A program made the position numbers and the translations under genes. This document shows positions 24,322 through 35,999 of a stretch of 64,000 nt of DNA, piece after piece. The notes beneath the pieces were generated by a model. That model saw only the letters and a program-made list of their open reading frames with translations, did no database searches and was not told the DNA's origin. This DNA comes from Strigamia acuminata (taxonomy: Eukaryota > Arthropoda > Chilopoda > Geophilomorpha > Linotaeniidae). How positions within the stretch are numbered: the first letter of the stretch is position 1; every line of letters begins with the position of its first letter. Location of the stretch: the NCBI GenBank assembly GCA_949358305.1, contig OX442317.1:3476186-3540185 (forward strand), written 5' to 3'.

Positions 24322-24475
24322 CGGGTTGCGTGATAAATGGCAATTTGTTAAACGTAACGTTTAGCAATTTACCTAAGGCTTCTTCTGGCTGAAAACAAAA
24401 AAACGTTTTTCACTTTTATTAATTAAATTAATCTAATTAATCCATTTTTACCAATTTTCCCGACTCGTTAGAAAC
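24322..24475 (-). pseudogene. Fragment of importin-11 exon 18 with its flanking intron (psi)
   Basis: About 150 bp matching 29910-30065 with few differences. It includes the exon start (ttttcag, then PEEALGKLL in frame) through LPFITQP and about 70 bp of upstream intron. It stands alone, next to duplicated WSD 5'-flank sequence. Confidence 0.85.
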
Positions 24476-24479
24476 CAAA

Positions 24480-25000
24480 ACATATTGCTACAATGACCAA
24501 ACTGATTATTTATCACCTCCGAAAATTGGTACGGACTTAATAAATAACAAAATAAGTTAAAGTAGAAATAAATGTATGGAAGAGTTGCCAAGAAAAAGAT
24601 TTTGACATCGGAGAGAGTTGGAATGAGTGAACAATTTTGAATGGTATTAGAGTAAAGTCAACATGTAATGGGATGAATATTTCTTTTCTAATTATAGTAT
24701 TTGACCATTTCAGGGCCAATCCCCAACATTCCAGGCATCAAACAACCCATATCCCCATTTCTGAAACCATTTACTCACCAAATGTGTGAGTTGCAAGATC
24801 CTTTCTATTCGATCATTCGCTTTGTTCGAGCAGTTTCCATTCCATAAAGAATTAGCAGCTGGAACAAAGAGAATTTCAAGATAATTTTCAAGATAATTTT
24901 CAAGATATTCGATACTCATCAATTCAAACAATTACTTCTTAACACAGAATCATTCCAATGAGAAAATCATTCGGGGAAGGTGGTTATTACCAATAACGTA
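24480..25000 (+). repeat. Duplicate of WSD 5'-flanking segment (compare 21170-21700)
   Basis: Direct, slightly diverged copy of 21170-21700. Both contain aaacatattgctacaatgac, the ACATCGGAGAGAGTTGGAAT block and CATCAAACAACCCATATCCC, and lie upstream of WSD copies b and c. This marks the 5' end of the duplicated unit. Confidence 0.8.
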
Positions 25001-25486
25001 CCGGTAAATTGATTTAAAAAAAATGAGTAACTTTTCAATTGCATAAAGAGGATTGAGAAGAAATTAATAAGATGATGATTTGAATTTAAAAAACAAAAGA
25101 GAAAAAAAAGTTGACGCGCAGATGTGCAGCCCGTGCCGCCGCACGGGTCCACGACCCAGCCCGCTACCTTGCATAGTTAATTGAGAAACGCTGCACTCAC
25201 TATTTCGCTTAGTTACGCTGCACTCGCTTAGTTGTGTTCAAAGGTTGTAAGTTATATCTGATCGTTTGCATTGTTCGAGTAACTTATTCTCTTCCACAAG
25301 CAATTAGTTATTCGAACAAAGAGAAGTTCAATAGAATTGAACGTCTGGCTATTCAATGCTTATCAACGCAAATACGCAAACTCATTCAAATGAGAAAACC
25401 ATTCGAGGTAAGCTTATGTGGTCATTCATTACCAATAAGTGAATTAATTTTATAAAAAAAATTGTATAACAAATTAACGCAAATCT

Positions 25487-27308
25487 ATGGTTAGAACGAA
25501 GAAATTCAACCAATTTAACAATGTCGCTCGCCCACACCATCAAAACCTTTTTCCTCGCAATTCTCTGCTTCGTGATTTCTATCGTTCCAATCGCCTTAAT
25601 CGCCATCTTGGTTCTGCTATTCCGAGTATTCAGGTCGATAGTGGGGCTGTTCTTGACCATCAAACACGGCAAAAATATACAATTCATTGACGGACTCGAC
25701 GCAATTTACTTGCGACGCTTCGAAGACCAACAAATCGTATCTGGGGTACCATTAACGATTCACGGACGACACGATTTACGAGTAATACGAGAGAAATTCA
25801 CCAACCTACTCGCGGAGGTCAACGACAACAATCGGCTGGTCATGGAGAGGTTCCAGTACACAATCAGGACATGCCTGAGCTACGGCTATTGGTTGCCAGT
25901 CGACCACCTGCGCATCGAGGACCATGTCAAACGACACGAATGCGAGCCGCCGAAAACCGAAGATCAACTTCATCAAGTTTACGGACAACTCTACAGTCGG
26001 TAGTTGAAGTACACCGAAAAACCACCGTGGGTCTTTCACGTCATCCAACTCGCCGACGATTTTCCAGGCCTAGAACCGGGTCCCAATTACGTCATCCTCA
26101 TGCTTTTCAGCCACATTCTCATCGACGGGGTGTCCATCTTGAGAATTCTGGTCAATTACATTGCCGACAAGGACCGGCGCTACGATCAAATCATAACTTC
26201 GAGTAAAACACCTGAAAAAGCGTCAAAAATAGCTAAATTCATGCAAATGTTAAACAGACCGGCGCTACGATCAAATCATAACTTCGAGTAAAAAGCCTGA
26301 AAAAGCGTCAAAAATAGCTAAATTCATGCAAATGTTACGTTTGGCTAAAACCATCCTCTACACGCCGCTGTCGATGGCCCATTACATTTTGGGATTTATC
26401 GACTCAAACTGTCTGACCGGCCCGCCATTAAGCGGCACTAAATTGATCGCATTTTCGCGGGCAATCTCGTTAGATCGAATCAAAGGCATTAAAAATCTGA
26501 CCGGGTGCACCGTCAACGTCGTGGCCATGTCGTGCGTTACTGCCGGTTTACGAGCGCATTTGCTGAGACAGAAAGACGACGTATCCAAAGCCGTGCTTCG
26601 TAGCATCATCCCCATCTCGTTACACAAACTATCGGAGGTTGAATCGTTCGTCGCGTGCAACAACTGTTCCGGCCTCACTTACACGTTTCCTTTGCACGAA
26701 GATACGGCGATCAAGAGGCTCTTGGCTAGCAAACGAAAAATGGACCAATTAAAAAATGATGCGTCGGTCATGGGCCTCTATTACCTGGCCAAATATTGTT
26801 ACAATTCCTTTCCAGTGTCCCTTCATGATATCTTGAGCAGACGAAGTCAATTTACTTGCTTTGTACAGAATACTCCCGGACCTCAGAAAAACTTGGCTTT
26901 GATGAACGGTGACGAGCTGTTTATGTTCAGTGGAATCATTACTAATTCAGCACCAAAATCTGGTAAATCGATCCATATTTTTCAATTGTTTACTCAGTAT
27001 CAATATTTTACAATATATTGCATTCCAAAACGCATAGCAGTTTGCAGAATTTGTGTGCATTATACAATTGAAAAAAAATGCGTCTTGAAATATTGCAATA
27101 TACATTTAAAAATGACAATTATTATGTTTCTATTTTAGGAGTTAGTTTTTCTGTTACGACTACTCGTGGTTTGGCGCAAATCGGAGTAAATATTGACGCC
27201 GCCATTGTGCCAAAACAGGAGACCGTGCAACAGATTGTGGACGATTGTGCGCAAGAAATAGATCACCTAGAGAGTGAACTACAATGTATCAAATCACATG
27301 ACCACTAA
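25487..27308 (+). pseudogene. WSD acyltransferase copy c, broken by stop codon and tandem duplication
   Basis: Near full-length copy of the WSD gene. It starts MVRTKK at 25487 and is open to codon LYSR, where CAG of copy a is TAG (26001-26003). A tandem duplication with an 85-bp period at about 26172-26341 then shifts the frame. The remainder is open again from 26326 with the family C-terminus. The intron donor (CTG/gtaaat) and exon 2 (27139-27308, TAA) are intact. Differences from copy a are scattered, so this is an older duplicate than copy b. The SHILIDG motif is kept. Confidence 0.88.
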
Positions 27309-27329
27309 TACACAGGTTCGATTAATGAA

Positions 27330-27810
27330 ATAAACTCACCTATCACGTTTTCGTGTATTCGTCCAAACACCTGCGTCGTTTCGACGTCCATGTCTAGCAT
27401 CAGTGGCTTGAACGCAGTTGCACCGATCTTCTATTGTAGTCGTTGTGTGCACGGGATCTCTTGATCTAAATAAACAGCGAAATAAACATCATTTCAACTA
27501 ATTAAACACTAGTGACTAAAAAATGTGACTAAAATAAAATTAGTATTAAAAAAATAATCTCTAAATTCGACATTACAGAAACACATTTATTTTATTTAGG
27601 AGTTCATTCTACCGTGATTCTCGAATATGGTGGCATTTCGAGAAATCACCACGAACTGAACATTAAAAATTACCAAAATAATATTAACATAAATATTGGG
27701 CGATGCTGCAGCATTTCGAGTCCGAAACTTACTCGATGTTGCATCCAGCGTCGTCTGTGCGCGTTATACAGTACAACCAAATCCTCCACAACCTTCCAGT
27801 AATAAAATAC
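27330..27810 (-). pseudogene. Decayed copy of importin-11 3' exons (psi-3)
   Basis: Contains the truncated last exon (cacgttttcgtgtattcgtc at 27342 to gggatctcttgatc at 27460), the intron-derived block around 27550-27640, and a copy of the upstream exon corresponding to 29700-29792 (gtccgaaacttactcgatg at 27719). Frames are broken. Confidence 0.75.
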
Positions 27811-27997
27811 GCGCTTTGTTCAGCCAAGTGCTGTTGCTTGCTCAAAAAAACAAATGTAAAAAAAAACCTTTAATAGAAATCCACACCTGCTATTCGATGC
27901 TAATCAAATCAAAAACTCTTTTCTTAATACAGATTCATTACACCTAGAAAATCATTCGAGGTATGTATAGTCTTCAATCACCCATTAGTAAATTAGC

Positions 27998-28676
27998 ACA
28001 CACCATCATGGTGTTTTTTCGCGCAATCTTTTGCTTCGTGATTTACATCCTTCCAATCGCTTTGACCGCCATCTTGGTGCAGCACGAAACTGATCGCATC
28101 AAACGCATTTAAAATCTGACCGGGTGTACCGCCAACGACGTGCTCATGTTGTGTGTTACTGCCGGCTTGCGAGCGCATTTGCTGAGACAAAAAGACGACG
28201 TATCCAAAGCCGTTCTTCGAAGCATGATTATTCCCATTATCGGAGATTAAATCGTTCGTCGCGTGCAACAACTGTTCATTCGTCACTTATACGTTTCCCT
28301 TACACGAAGACCCCCATCAACAGGTTGTTGGCTAATAAACAAACAATGAACGAATTAAAAACGATGGATCGGTTATGGGCATCTATTACCTGCTCAAATA
28401 ATGCTACAATACGTTTCCCTCGTCCAAAAAGACCACTTATATGAATGGTGACGAGCTGTTTCTGGCCAATGGAATGATTACAAGTCATACAACGCCAAAC
28501 ACTGGTAAATCTATCGATGTTTTTTCGTGATTGGTTGTTTAAAAGTGACAAGTATTTTGTTTTCATTTTAGAAGTTTGATTTGGCGCAAACCGGAGTAAA
28601 CAAAGCAGGAACTCGTGCAACTGATCGTTGACGATTGTGCGCAAGAAATAGACAACTTGGAGAGCGCGCTACAATA
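27998..28676 (+). pseudogene. WSD acyltransferase copy d, heavily decayed
   Basis: Only fragments remain: a start-like HTIM and membrane segment (28005-28080), then directly TGCxANDVLML and LRAHLLRQKDDVSKAVL (28120-28215), KxTMNELK, and the end of the second exon DDCAQEIDNLES to TAA at 28674. Large deletions remove the catalytic centre. It lies tail to tail with functional importin-11, which is probably the ancestral arrangement. Confidence 0.8.
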
Positions 28677-29097
28677 AGAATTTTTCATTTTTCATTTAAC
28701 AACTTAAATCGGGTATATCACAATTTATTTAACTTTTTGTATAGTCATATATGACCACTAATATACAGGTTCAATTTATTGCATTCATCGTTTGCCACAT
28801 ATTGAAACATTTTTTCCCTTTTTTGTTAGTTTTCCATTTTTTTTTTTCTTTTTTTTTTTTTGGGCAACTCATTATTTCCCGCGACATAGATACACGTTTT
28901 AGTAATTTTTAAGAATTAAAAAATAAGTAATTTTTCCAATTACGTAAATGATTAAGAAGAAAAAAATAATTAAAATTTAAAAAACAAAAACAAAAACAAC
29001 AAAACAAAAAAAAAAAAAAAAAAAAAAAATCGAAAAAAGAAAGAAAATAAAGAAGGAAACACTTTTGATAAATATATATTTCGTATCTCGTAACAAC

Positions 29098-32000
29098 TTA
29101 ACACGTTTTCATGTATTCGTCCAACTGCTGCATCGTTTCAAAGTCCACTTCTTGCATCAATTGCTCGAACGCAGCTTGACCGATCCTCTGCTGTAGTTGC
29201 ACTAAATGACGATGCAAAAAATCTTTCAACACAATAGTGTGCACGGGATCTCTGAGTGCGATCTAAAGAAAAACAGCGAAATAAACAAAACAAAAATTAA
29301 TAACATCATTTAAGACCAAAAAACGTGACTAAAATCGATCAAAATTAAACAAACAATCTCAAAATTCAACATCACACACCCGTTTGTTAAGTTTAAGAGT
29401 TAATTCTACCGTATTTCTCGAATTTATAAGCTCGTCTTTCGAGAAATTCGGTGTTTGTGGTGAGAAATTGCTTAAAACAACTAAAGAAGATTGGAACCCC
29501 TTGAAAACCTGCATTAAGTTTCTTGTTACCAATTTCTTTCGACGTTGATGTTCAGTTTCCGGCACGTCTTCGGCTAGGTATTCCGATATTGGAATATCCT
29601 CACTCTCAAAAATCATCAACGAGCTGGACATTGTAAATTATAAAAATTATACAAACAATATTAACAGCGATGCTGCATTATTTAGAGTCCGAAACTTACT
29701 CGATGCTGCATCCAGTGTCATCTGTGCGTGTTATGTCATTCAAAACCTCCACAACTGCCAGTAATAAAACACAAAAACGATCCGTGACGATACTGCAATT
29801 TAAAAAATAAAAATTTTAAATAAAAATAAAAATTATTTTTTTCGTTTTTCTTACTTTGTCGGCCATGATAAAAAAGAGGTTATGGCTAAACCGAGCAGTT
29901 TTCTTCTCTCGGGTTGCGTGATAAATGGCAATTTGTTAAACGTAACGTCTAGCAATTTACCTAAGGCTTCTTCCGGCTGAAAACAAAAAACAAAAAAACG
30001 TTTTTCACTTTTATTAATTAAATTAAATCTAATTAATCGATTTTTACCAATTTTCCCGACTCGTTAGAGACCAATTCCAACACAAGCCTAAAAATATTTT
30101 GGTCGGCAATTAAAACCCTCGCTATGATTGTCAGATACATCGACATAACCATCGGATATTCCTAACGAATCAAACCAAATTCATTACTAAATTAACGCAA
30201 ACTTCGGCGTTACAATGCCCAAACCTCTCCTCTTATAACAGTTTTGAATACGTGTGCGAATAATGGCTGGAACAATTGAGCACCTTGGCTGGGAATCGTT
30301 TGTAACACAACTTCAACTAACTGCAATATAAAAATAGTTGCAAAACATTCGACATTTCACCAACAAATTAATTCACACCTTCATAATCGTCACTAATCCC
30401 TCAGATCTTGTTTCGCTAACTAAACTACAACACGAATGCACGATGCTCGCAAACTGTTGAATAAACTCTTCGGGGCCGAGCAAAACGTACGCCTGAAGAA
30501 TTTGGAAACACGTCTTGAGATGTTCCGATGTTGTATCTAAATTACAAACAATTTTAATAAATTTTTTTAAAAAATTAAATTAAATTCTCCATTTTTTAAC
30601 CTAATAACGCAATCAGATTCGGACATAAGCCCAACAAACAAGACTGCATCCGACTTGAATTTTGTAACGACGCCAACCACAATTCCAATCCATCTTCCAT
30701 CAGATAAACACTGACGGATTGTTGCAAGTCCGTACTAAGTTGAATAACGGGAATTAAGAACGGATACAATTTCTCACTTTCGGGGCCTAATCCCTAAAAA
30801 AAATTTTAAATTTTAAATACCAAATTAATCAAAATTTAAACTCTCCGCAACAAATTAATTACCTGCACAAGTTGCACCAACGTCGAAAGAATCGCGCACC
30901 TCAACATGTTGTGATCGGCCGATTCGTTCCACAACAATGGTAAATATTGGATCAATCCATCCGTATACGGTTGAATAGCACTTCCAACTCTTTCGATTAC
31001 GAACGAAAGAACGTGAAGGACATGCATCTGAAATATTAATTCGAGAAATTAATTAATAACTTTAATTTTATCAATAATTTAACGACGATAATTCAAAACC
31101 TTCGTTTCTCCTTCCGTCACTTGCTGTAAGAGTTGAAAAAGTAGAGAAAAATTCAATTGCAGATACTAGAAAAAGAAAATCGATGTCAAAAAATCGTTTA
31201 AATAAAATAAAAGCAATAAAAACTTACTGGCAAAAACTGATTTGTATTGAATTCAAAATCGTCGATCGGTAATCGCGAATTAAGAAAAACAAACTCAAAA
31301 AAATAAACAACAAAAACTAACTTTCGGTTAAAAAAGGATATCAATTTTGAGTGTACGAGCAGACGCGAGTCGCACGACGAGATCTTCATCGTTCGACAAC
31401 AACGCCAATATCGAATCGTACAAGAGAGGCCTTAAGTCCGGTGCTAGTTTAATACCGACCCATTGGCTGATCAGCCAAATAACTCGCCTTCGAATTATTT
31501 TATATCTGCAAAATCAAATTTAGTACTAAAATTCAATTTATTTCATTTTTTGTTTACCGCGCGTCTTTAATTTGCAGTTCCTTCTGCAAAATCTTACTAA
31601 ACCACTCATCAAAATCGATTTCATCAAACAAATCAAATGCAGCCAATCCCACTGCATTGTAAACTAGAAAAATAAATATTAAAAAAAATTTTAAAAGCGT
31701 AAACAGTGTTAATACGTACTTGCATCTTTTTGAAAAATCATATTAATGTTATTAGGATCACAGGGCGCAGCGTTACTCCTAAGTAATTCCACCAACATCG
31801 GAATCAGTGTGGCTCGAAACTCGTGAAAAATCGATAAAAACACAACTTCTGTACAAGGCTAAAAAAAATAAAACATTTAGTACATCAATTTCGAGTTCAC
31901 CACAATTGTACGTACCCGTAAATTGAATTTCCACGCTTCCCCACCTTCATCCGCAGCTAAAAGAACCAAAATTCCAATACAAAAAACCAAAAAAACTCAA

Positions 32001-33575
32001 CAAATCAACCTACCGAATCCTTCCGGATCGTTTTCCCAGGCACATAAATCATCTTCAGTCAGAAGAAAATACTGAGATATAAGTTGTCGAGATATTTCCG
32101 TTAAAACTGGAGGTGTAAAAAACTCGCAAATAATTCGATAAGCTTCTAGTGTCGCCGGTTCTTTAGTTTCTGCAAACAAAAAACAACGAACAATTAGCTA
32201 ACAAACAAGAAATAAAAGAAAAATCACGTTAAAACGCACCGGTGGCATCTTTCGGTGGCCGATACTCGGCGCACAACACAATTCCTTTGATTAAATTCAA
32301 GCAATGAATCGTAAATCGCTCAAACAGTTTAACTTTGCCTTCGTTGGTGAAGAGACAATTGACGCACAACTCCAGCGACGACTTAATAAATGGCACGTAT
32401 GAAAATGGGTGGTTCTCCAACACGTCCATCAGCTATATTATCCGATAAATTATTAATTCAACACGAAAAAACGTCAAAAACAAGGCGAAATTTACCACTT
32501 TGGTTAATAAAATTATATATTTTTCACATCGTTCCCTGAGTAAATCGTTTGCCTTGAATAACAAACCTAAAAGTGAATAAAATTATAAAAACCGACGAAA
32601 AAAAGGCGATTAAAACGAACTTACGGCAATCGAGAATAGTTTTAAGCCGAACAAAAACGGAATTAATAAAAGCCACAGCTTCCTCAACCTTGTGCGGTTC
32701 CTTGATGCCGTGAACAACCAATTTACAGGCGATTTTCAAAGCGAGAAGTCCCTTTTCCAAACTCGCGATCGAATCGGCGCCGCCGAGGAAACTCTCTGTG
32801 TACGTGTTATAAAGATTTAATATAAAATTTAAAATACTTCCAGTCAATTCTTGAAAAATGCGCCGATCTCCTGCGAGTCGTTTGGAAGACAGAGATTTAA
32901 TAACGTAGTGAAGTGTCAACAGGGAACGATGTTGGGACAGTTCCTGTTCAGATTTCACAACGGTCAACAGTGCAGGAACTAGTTCGGGCCATTCGCGTGG
33001 GCAATCGAATCTCGCGATTTTGGAGATCAAAACGGCAAGCTGCGTGGCGATTTGGTTCACTGGTTCGTTAAAATTTTGCAAGAGAAGCTTCCTCAAGTTC
33101 ATTTTTTCTTCTTCCGATATTGCGCTGTAAAATTTGCAATTTTTTCAAAAAAATTGTCAAAAAAATAAATTTAATATTTTTTTTTATTTATTTAAATTAA
33201 TAATTTTTGTTTACTTGGGCGCTGTTCGTCGCCAGTAACGATCCACGCCATTTTTAAAGTATATCACAGCTTGCCACCGCACGTTTACGTCGATGTTGTG
33301 GTTGGAAAAAACGGCCTAAAAATAAGGAAAATTTAAAATTATCGTGTCGGGATGTGCGATTTAGTTGGATAAAAATTGGGAATCAGATCGGGCTTGGTGG
33401 GAATTAATTTTGTTTGTAAAACGAGGGCGATACGGACCAGTAAGACGGAATAGAATCCTCTTTCTATTTCCCATCCTTTCAGCTGTTCTTCGGCAGGCTT
33501 AAGAATGTCGGGATTCTGGCTCGTGGCTCTGGAAAGGGTGTCAAGGACGATCGGCAATGTGGTCTCCAAATTCAT
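29098..33575 (-). CDS. IPO11: Importin-11 (karyopherin beta nuclear import receptor)
   Basis: HEAT-repeat import receptor that carries cargoes such as UBE2E-type E2 enzymes into the nucleus under RanGTP control. 21 coding exons, high to low: 33575-33438, 33315-33215, 33124-32625, 32566-32496, 32432-32240, 32169-32014, 31956-31916, 31858-31720, 31663-31558, 31505-31342, 31268-31228, 31165-31100, 31027-30863, 30793-30601, 30536-30379, 30320-30225, 30161-30072, 29976-29855, 29792-29700, 29623-29530, 29262-29098. All phases agree and give 963 aa, close to the 975 aa of human IPO11. Visible matches include KPAEEQLKGWE, NFNEPVNQIATQ, FDCPREWPELVP, MHVLHVLSFVIERV, EDGLELWLASL and QPERRKLL. One intron (31269-31341) is of AT-AC type. 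No lesion was seen; this is the functional copy whose 3' end recurs in the WSD cluster. Confidence 0.96.
31269..31341 (-). other. U12-type (minor spliceosome) AT-AC intron in importin-11
   Basis: Read on the minus strand, the intron starts ATATCCTTT, the U12 5'-splice-site consensus, directly after AAAATTG. It ends in gattAC and has a branch-like tttcttaat whose adenosines lie about 11-13 bases before the end. Removing exactly these 73 bases joins KI to AIDDFEFNT in phase, matching the importin-11 family (DDFEF). No GT-AG choice keeps this frame. Confidence 0.88.
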
Positions 33576-34009
33576 ATCAAATCGAAAAATAGAACATTCA
33601 GTCGAAAAAGTCCAAACAAGTATTCCACACCTGCTACAAATTTAAAACGTAATTATAAACACGCACGTTAAGTTGCAAGTCGCCATTTTGCAAAATGCGG
33701 CGGAAGTGACTTCACGATCGCAGTAAAGGAGAGAACAAATCAATTCTATAAAACATTTACTTTTCTTTAAATCAATAATCGCGTAATAAACACTTAATTA
33801 TTTCGTGAAAAATGTGCATTTTTATTTATTCATTGTTATATTTATTTATTACATAATATGTGCACGCCTCAGCCAATAAAGATGCAACCGGTTGAATCAC
33901 GACCACAACGACCGGTTAACAAAATGGCCGCGTGCTAATGTTTTTATTTTCTATATAATAATATTTGGAAAGGATTTATCAAAAAAATCACAGTATTTTA
34001 CAACAAAAA
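33576..34009. promoter_or_regulatory. Bidirectional promoter between importin-11 and Gemin2
   Basis: The 434 bp between the two divergent start codons contain an ETS-like CGGAAGTGAC near 33701, two Grainyhead/CP2-like motifs (AACCGGTT near 33886 and ACCGGTTAAC near 33910) and a YY1-like AAAATGGCCGCG near 33921. Motifs were read by eye; the shared-promoter role is inferred from the spacing. Confidence 0.55.
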
Positions 34010-34759
34010 ATGGATTCCGAACCGGAACTGATGATCCCGGCTTTACACGTTGAATTTTCCGGATCGGATGAAGAGTTTGATCTGAACATTCCGCCATCCA
34101 GCGGCAACGAATATCTACGCAGAGTTCGTCTCGAAGCGCAGCAGTGCCCCGACGTTGTGGTCGCGAAAATCGATATGGCCAAACTGCGCCAGTGCAAGCA
34201 GAATTCCATGTTCTCCGGCGACAAAGGGTGCCAGCCCGCACCCCAGGGTTACGCGCCGTCCATCGAATGGCAGCGGCAACAAGCCGCCGACTTCTCGAAA
34301 CTTCGCTTCAACCTCACGTCGCGCAAGAAAAACTTCAAGAAAAACAATTCCGTCGATCTACCCAACATGGACGACGACGTCGGCTGGTGCAAACTATGTT
34401 TCGGAAATGCGCCCACGTCGGCCGAGAAAAGGGAGGAGGAGAGCGACGGACTTTTGCCGTTGGTCAGCATCGTGTGTCACATGTCGCAGCCGTTGATCGA
34501 GCAGGTTTTGGACTATCATTTGGCGTGGTTCGAGACGACGGGTTTCACGGAGGCGCAAGGACGCTGGTTTTTTGCATTGTTGGCGTGTTTGGAGAAACCG
34601 CTCACGCCCGACGCGTGTTCCTCTCTGAGGACTTTGGTTCGTTATTGCGCCAACTTGAGAGCCGCCATTGACGACGATGACGCGCGCTTATCATCTTTAA
34701 ATTTGTTGATTTGTTTGGTCACGAGGTATTTTGATCAGTTTGATTTAGCCGATGATTGA
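34010..34759 (+). CDS. GEMIN2: Gemin2 (SMN complex subunit, SIP1)
   Basis: Core component of the SMN complex that binds the Sm pentamer and SMN during assembly of spliceosomal snRNPs in the cytoplasm. Single exon of 249 aa, within the family range (human 280, fly about 245). The start at 34010 (MDSEPELM) is the first ATG after an A-rich leader; upstream in-frame sequence lacks an ATG. Family landmarks are clear: EYLRRVRLEAQQCPDVVVAK, then GCQPAPQGYAPSIEWQ and ADFSKLR in the N-terminal half. The C-terminal helical domain has GRWFFALLACLEKPLTPDAC and LNLLICLVTRYFDQFDLADD at the very end. Divergent from importin-11. A lack of introns is unusual beside its intron-rich neighbours and could reflect ancient retroposition. 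AATAAA at 34824. Confidence 0.97.
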   Translation: MDSEPELMIPALHVEFSGSDEEFDLNIPPSSGNEYLRRVRLEAQQCPDVVVAKIDMAKLRQCKQNSMFSGDKGCQPAPQGYAPSIEWQRQQAADFSKLRFNLTSRKKNFKKNNSVDLPNMDDDVGWCKLCFGNAPTSAEKREEESDGLLPLVSIVCHMSQPLIEQVLDYHLAWFETTGFTEAQGRWFFALLACLEKPLTPDACSSLRTLVRYCANLRAAIDDDDARLSSLNLLICLVTRYFDQFDLADD

Positions 34760-34823
34760 TTGATGGCCGTTCGTCGCTTTGTAATTTCCTTTTATACTCT
34801 GGAACTCGTATACTCTTCCTGAA

Positions 34824-34829
34824 AATAAA
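34824..34829 (+). terminator. Polyadenylation signal of Gemin2
   Basis: AATAAA about 65 bp after the TGA at 34757-34759. Confidence 0.6.
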
Positions 34830-35999
34830 GTAAACGGATTGTGAACTGAAGAAAACGATTTGTTTTTCCTTTCGAATAATCAGAAAAAGACGTCAAAAAT
34901 TATTGAAACAATTTTTTTTCTTTTAATTATTTCTTACATAACATAGGTTACATAATTTTGTTTTTAAATTATAACAATAATAATAATAATACCTATTCAT
35001 TCACCACTTTTACGATATTTTTTTGTTTGTTTTTTTTTGTTTGGTACTATTAATTCACTATTTCTAGATCTAAAATCTACGGTACATTTCGTCCTATCGT
35101 TTAAAAATGTTCGATTTTACAGTATCAGTACTGTTTACTGTACAGATATTCACACGAGAATAAGAAACGGAACTTTTAAAAAAAGTATACGTGGGTTTAT
35201 GTACCGTTTACAACAACAACAAAAAAAAATCTTCTTTGGAGATCAAACACAATTTCAATTTTCCTCGCCACAAATTTCATAATTAAAAAAAGGAAAAAAA
35301 TGAATTAAATACAAAAGAATAATAAATATATTAGAATAATAATGACAATTAAAAATAAAAAATAAAAAATAAAAATAAAAATCATTTCCAATTGGAATGT
35401 TGCGGTGATTTAAAAAGAAAAACGAAATAAAAACAAACTATTCAACAATAATTACATTACACAAACAATAACACGCATTTAAATTAATTTTTTCCCTTCA
35501 AATATTGCTAGATACTTGAACAAAATTATTCCAAATCTTGGGAACCATGGGGCAGTTTTCTATCACAGAGGAAACTGGGAAAAAGGCAATTAATTAATTA
35601 ATTAATCCAACAATAAAAATCATAAAAAACACGTTTAATGAGCAACGTCCAAGTAAAGGCAGAAGAGGAAGCGATGATAATAAATCTAAAATCTTATTTT
35701 ACATTTATTTTTCTTTCTTTTTCACTAATAAATGAAATCGGGAAGTATTTGTGTTTATATTGGCACTTGGGGATTTAAAATTAATTCAATACTCTAAAAA
35801 ATATTTCAAAAAAAAAAAAAAATTTAATTCAATTAAATATTTAATTAAAAAAAATTAAAAAATGGTCGTTAACCCTCGCGAGTTCCTTGAAAATAAAGCG
35901 AAATTTGTATACATTCGGTGTATTCTACTAATGTCTAAAAAATTGCAAATAAACCCAAATGCCAAATACAATGCTACTGAGTGCCAAGATAACTTCCAA
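34830..35999. other. Intergenic region between convergent Gemin2 and RhoGEF
   Basis: About 1.2 kb of AT-rich sequence with simple AAT/AAAT tracts. It probably includes the 3' UTR of the RhoGEF gene. I see no gene in it. Confidence 0.6.
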
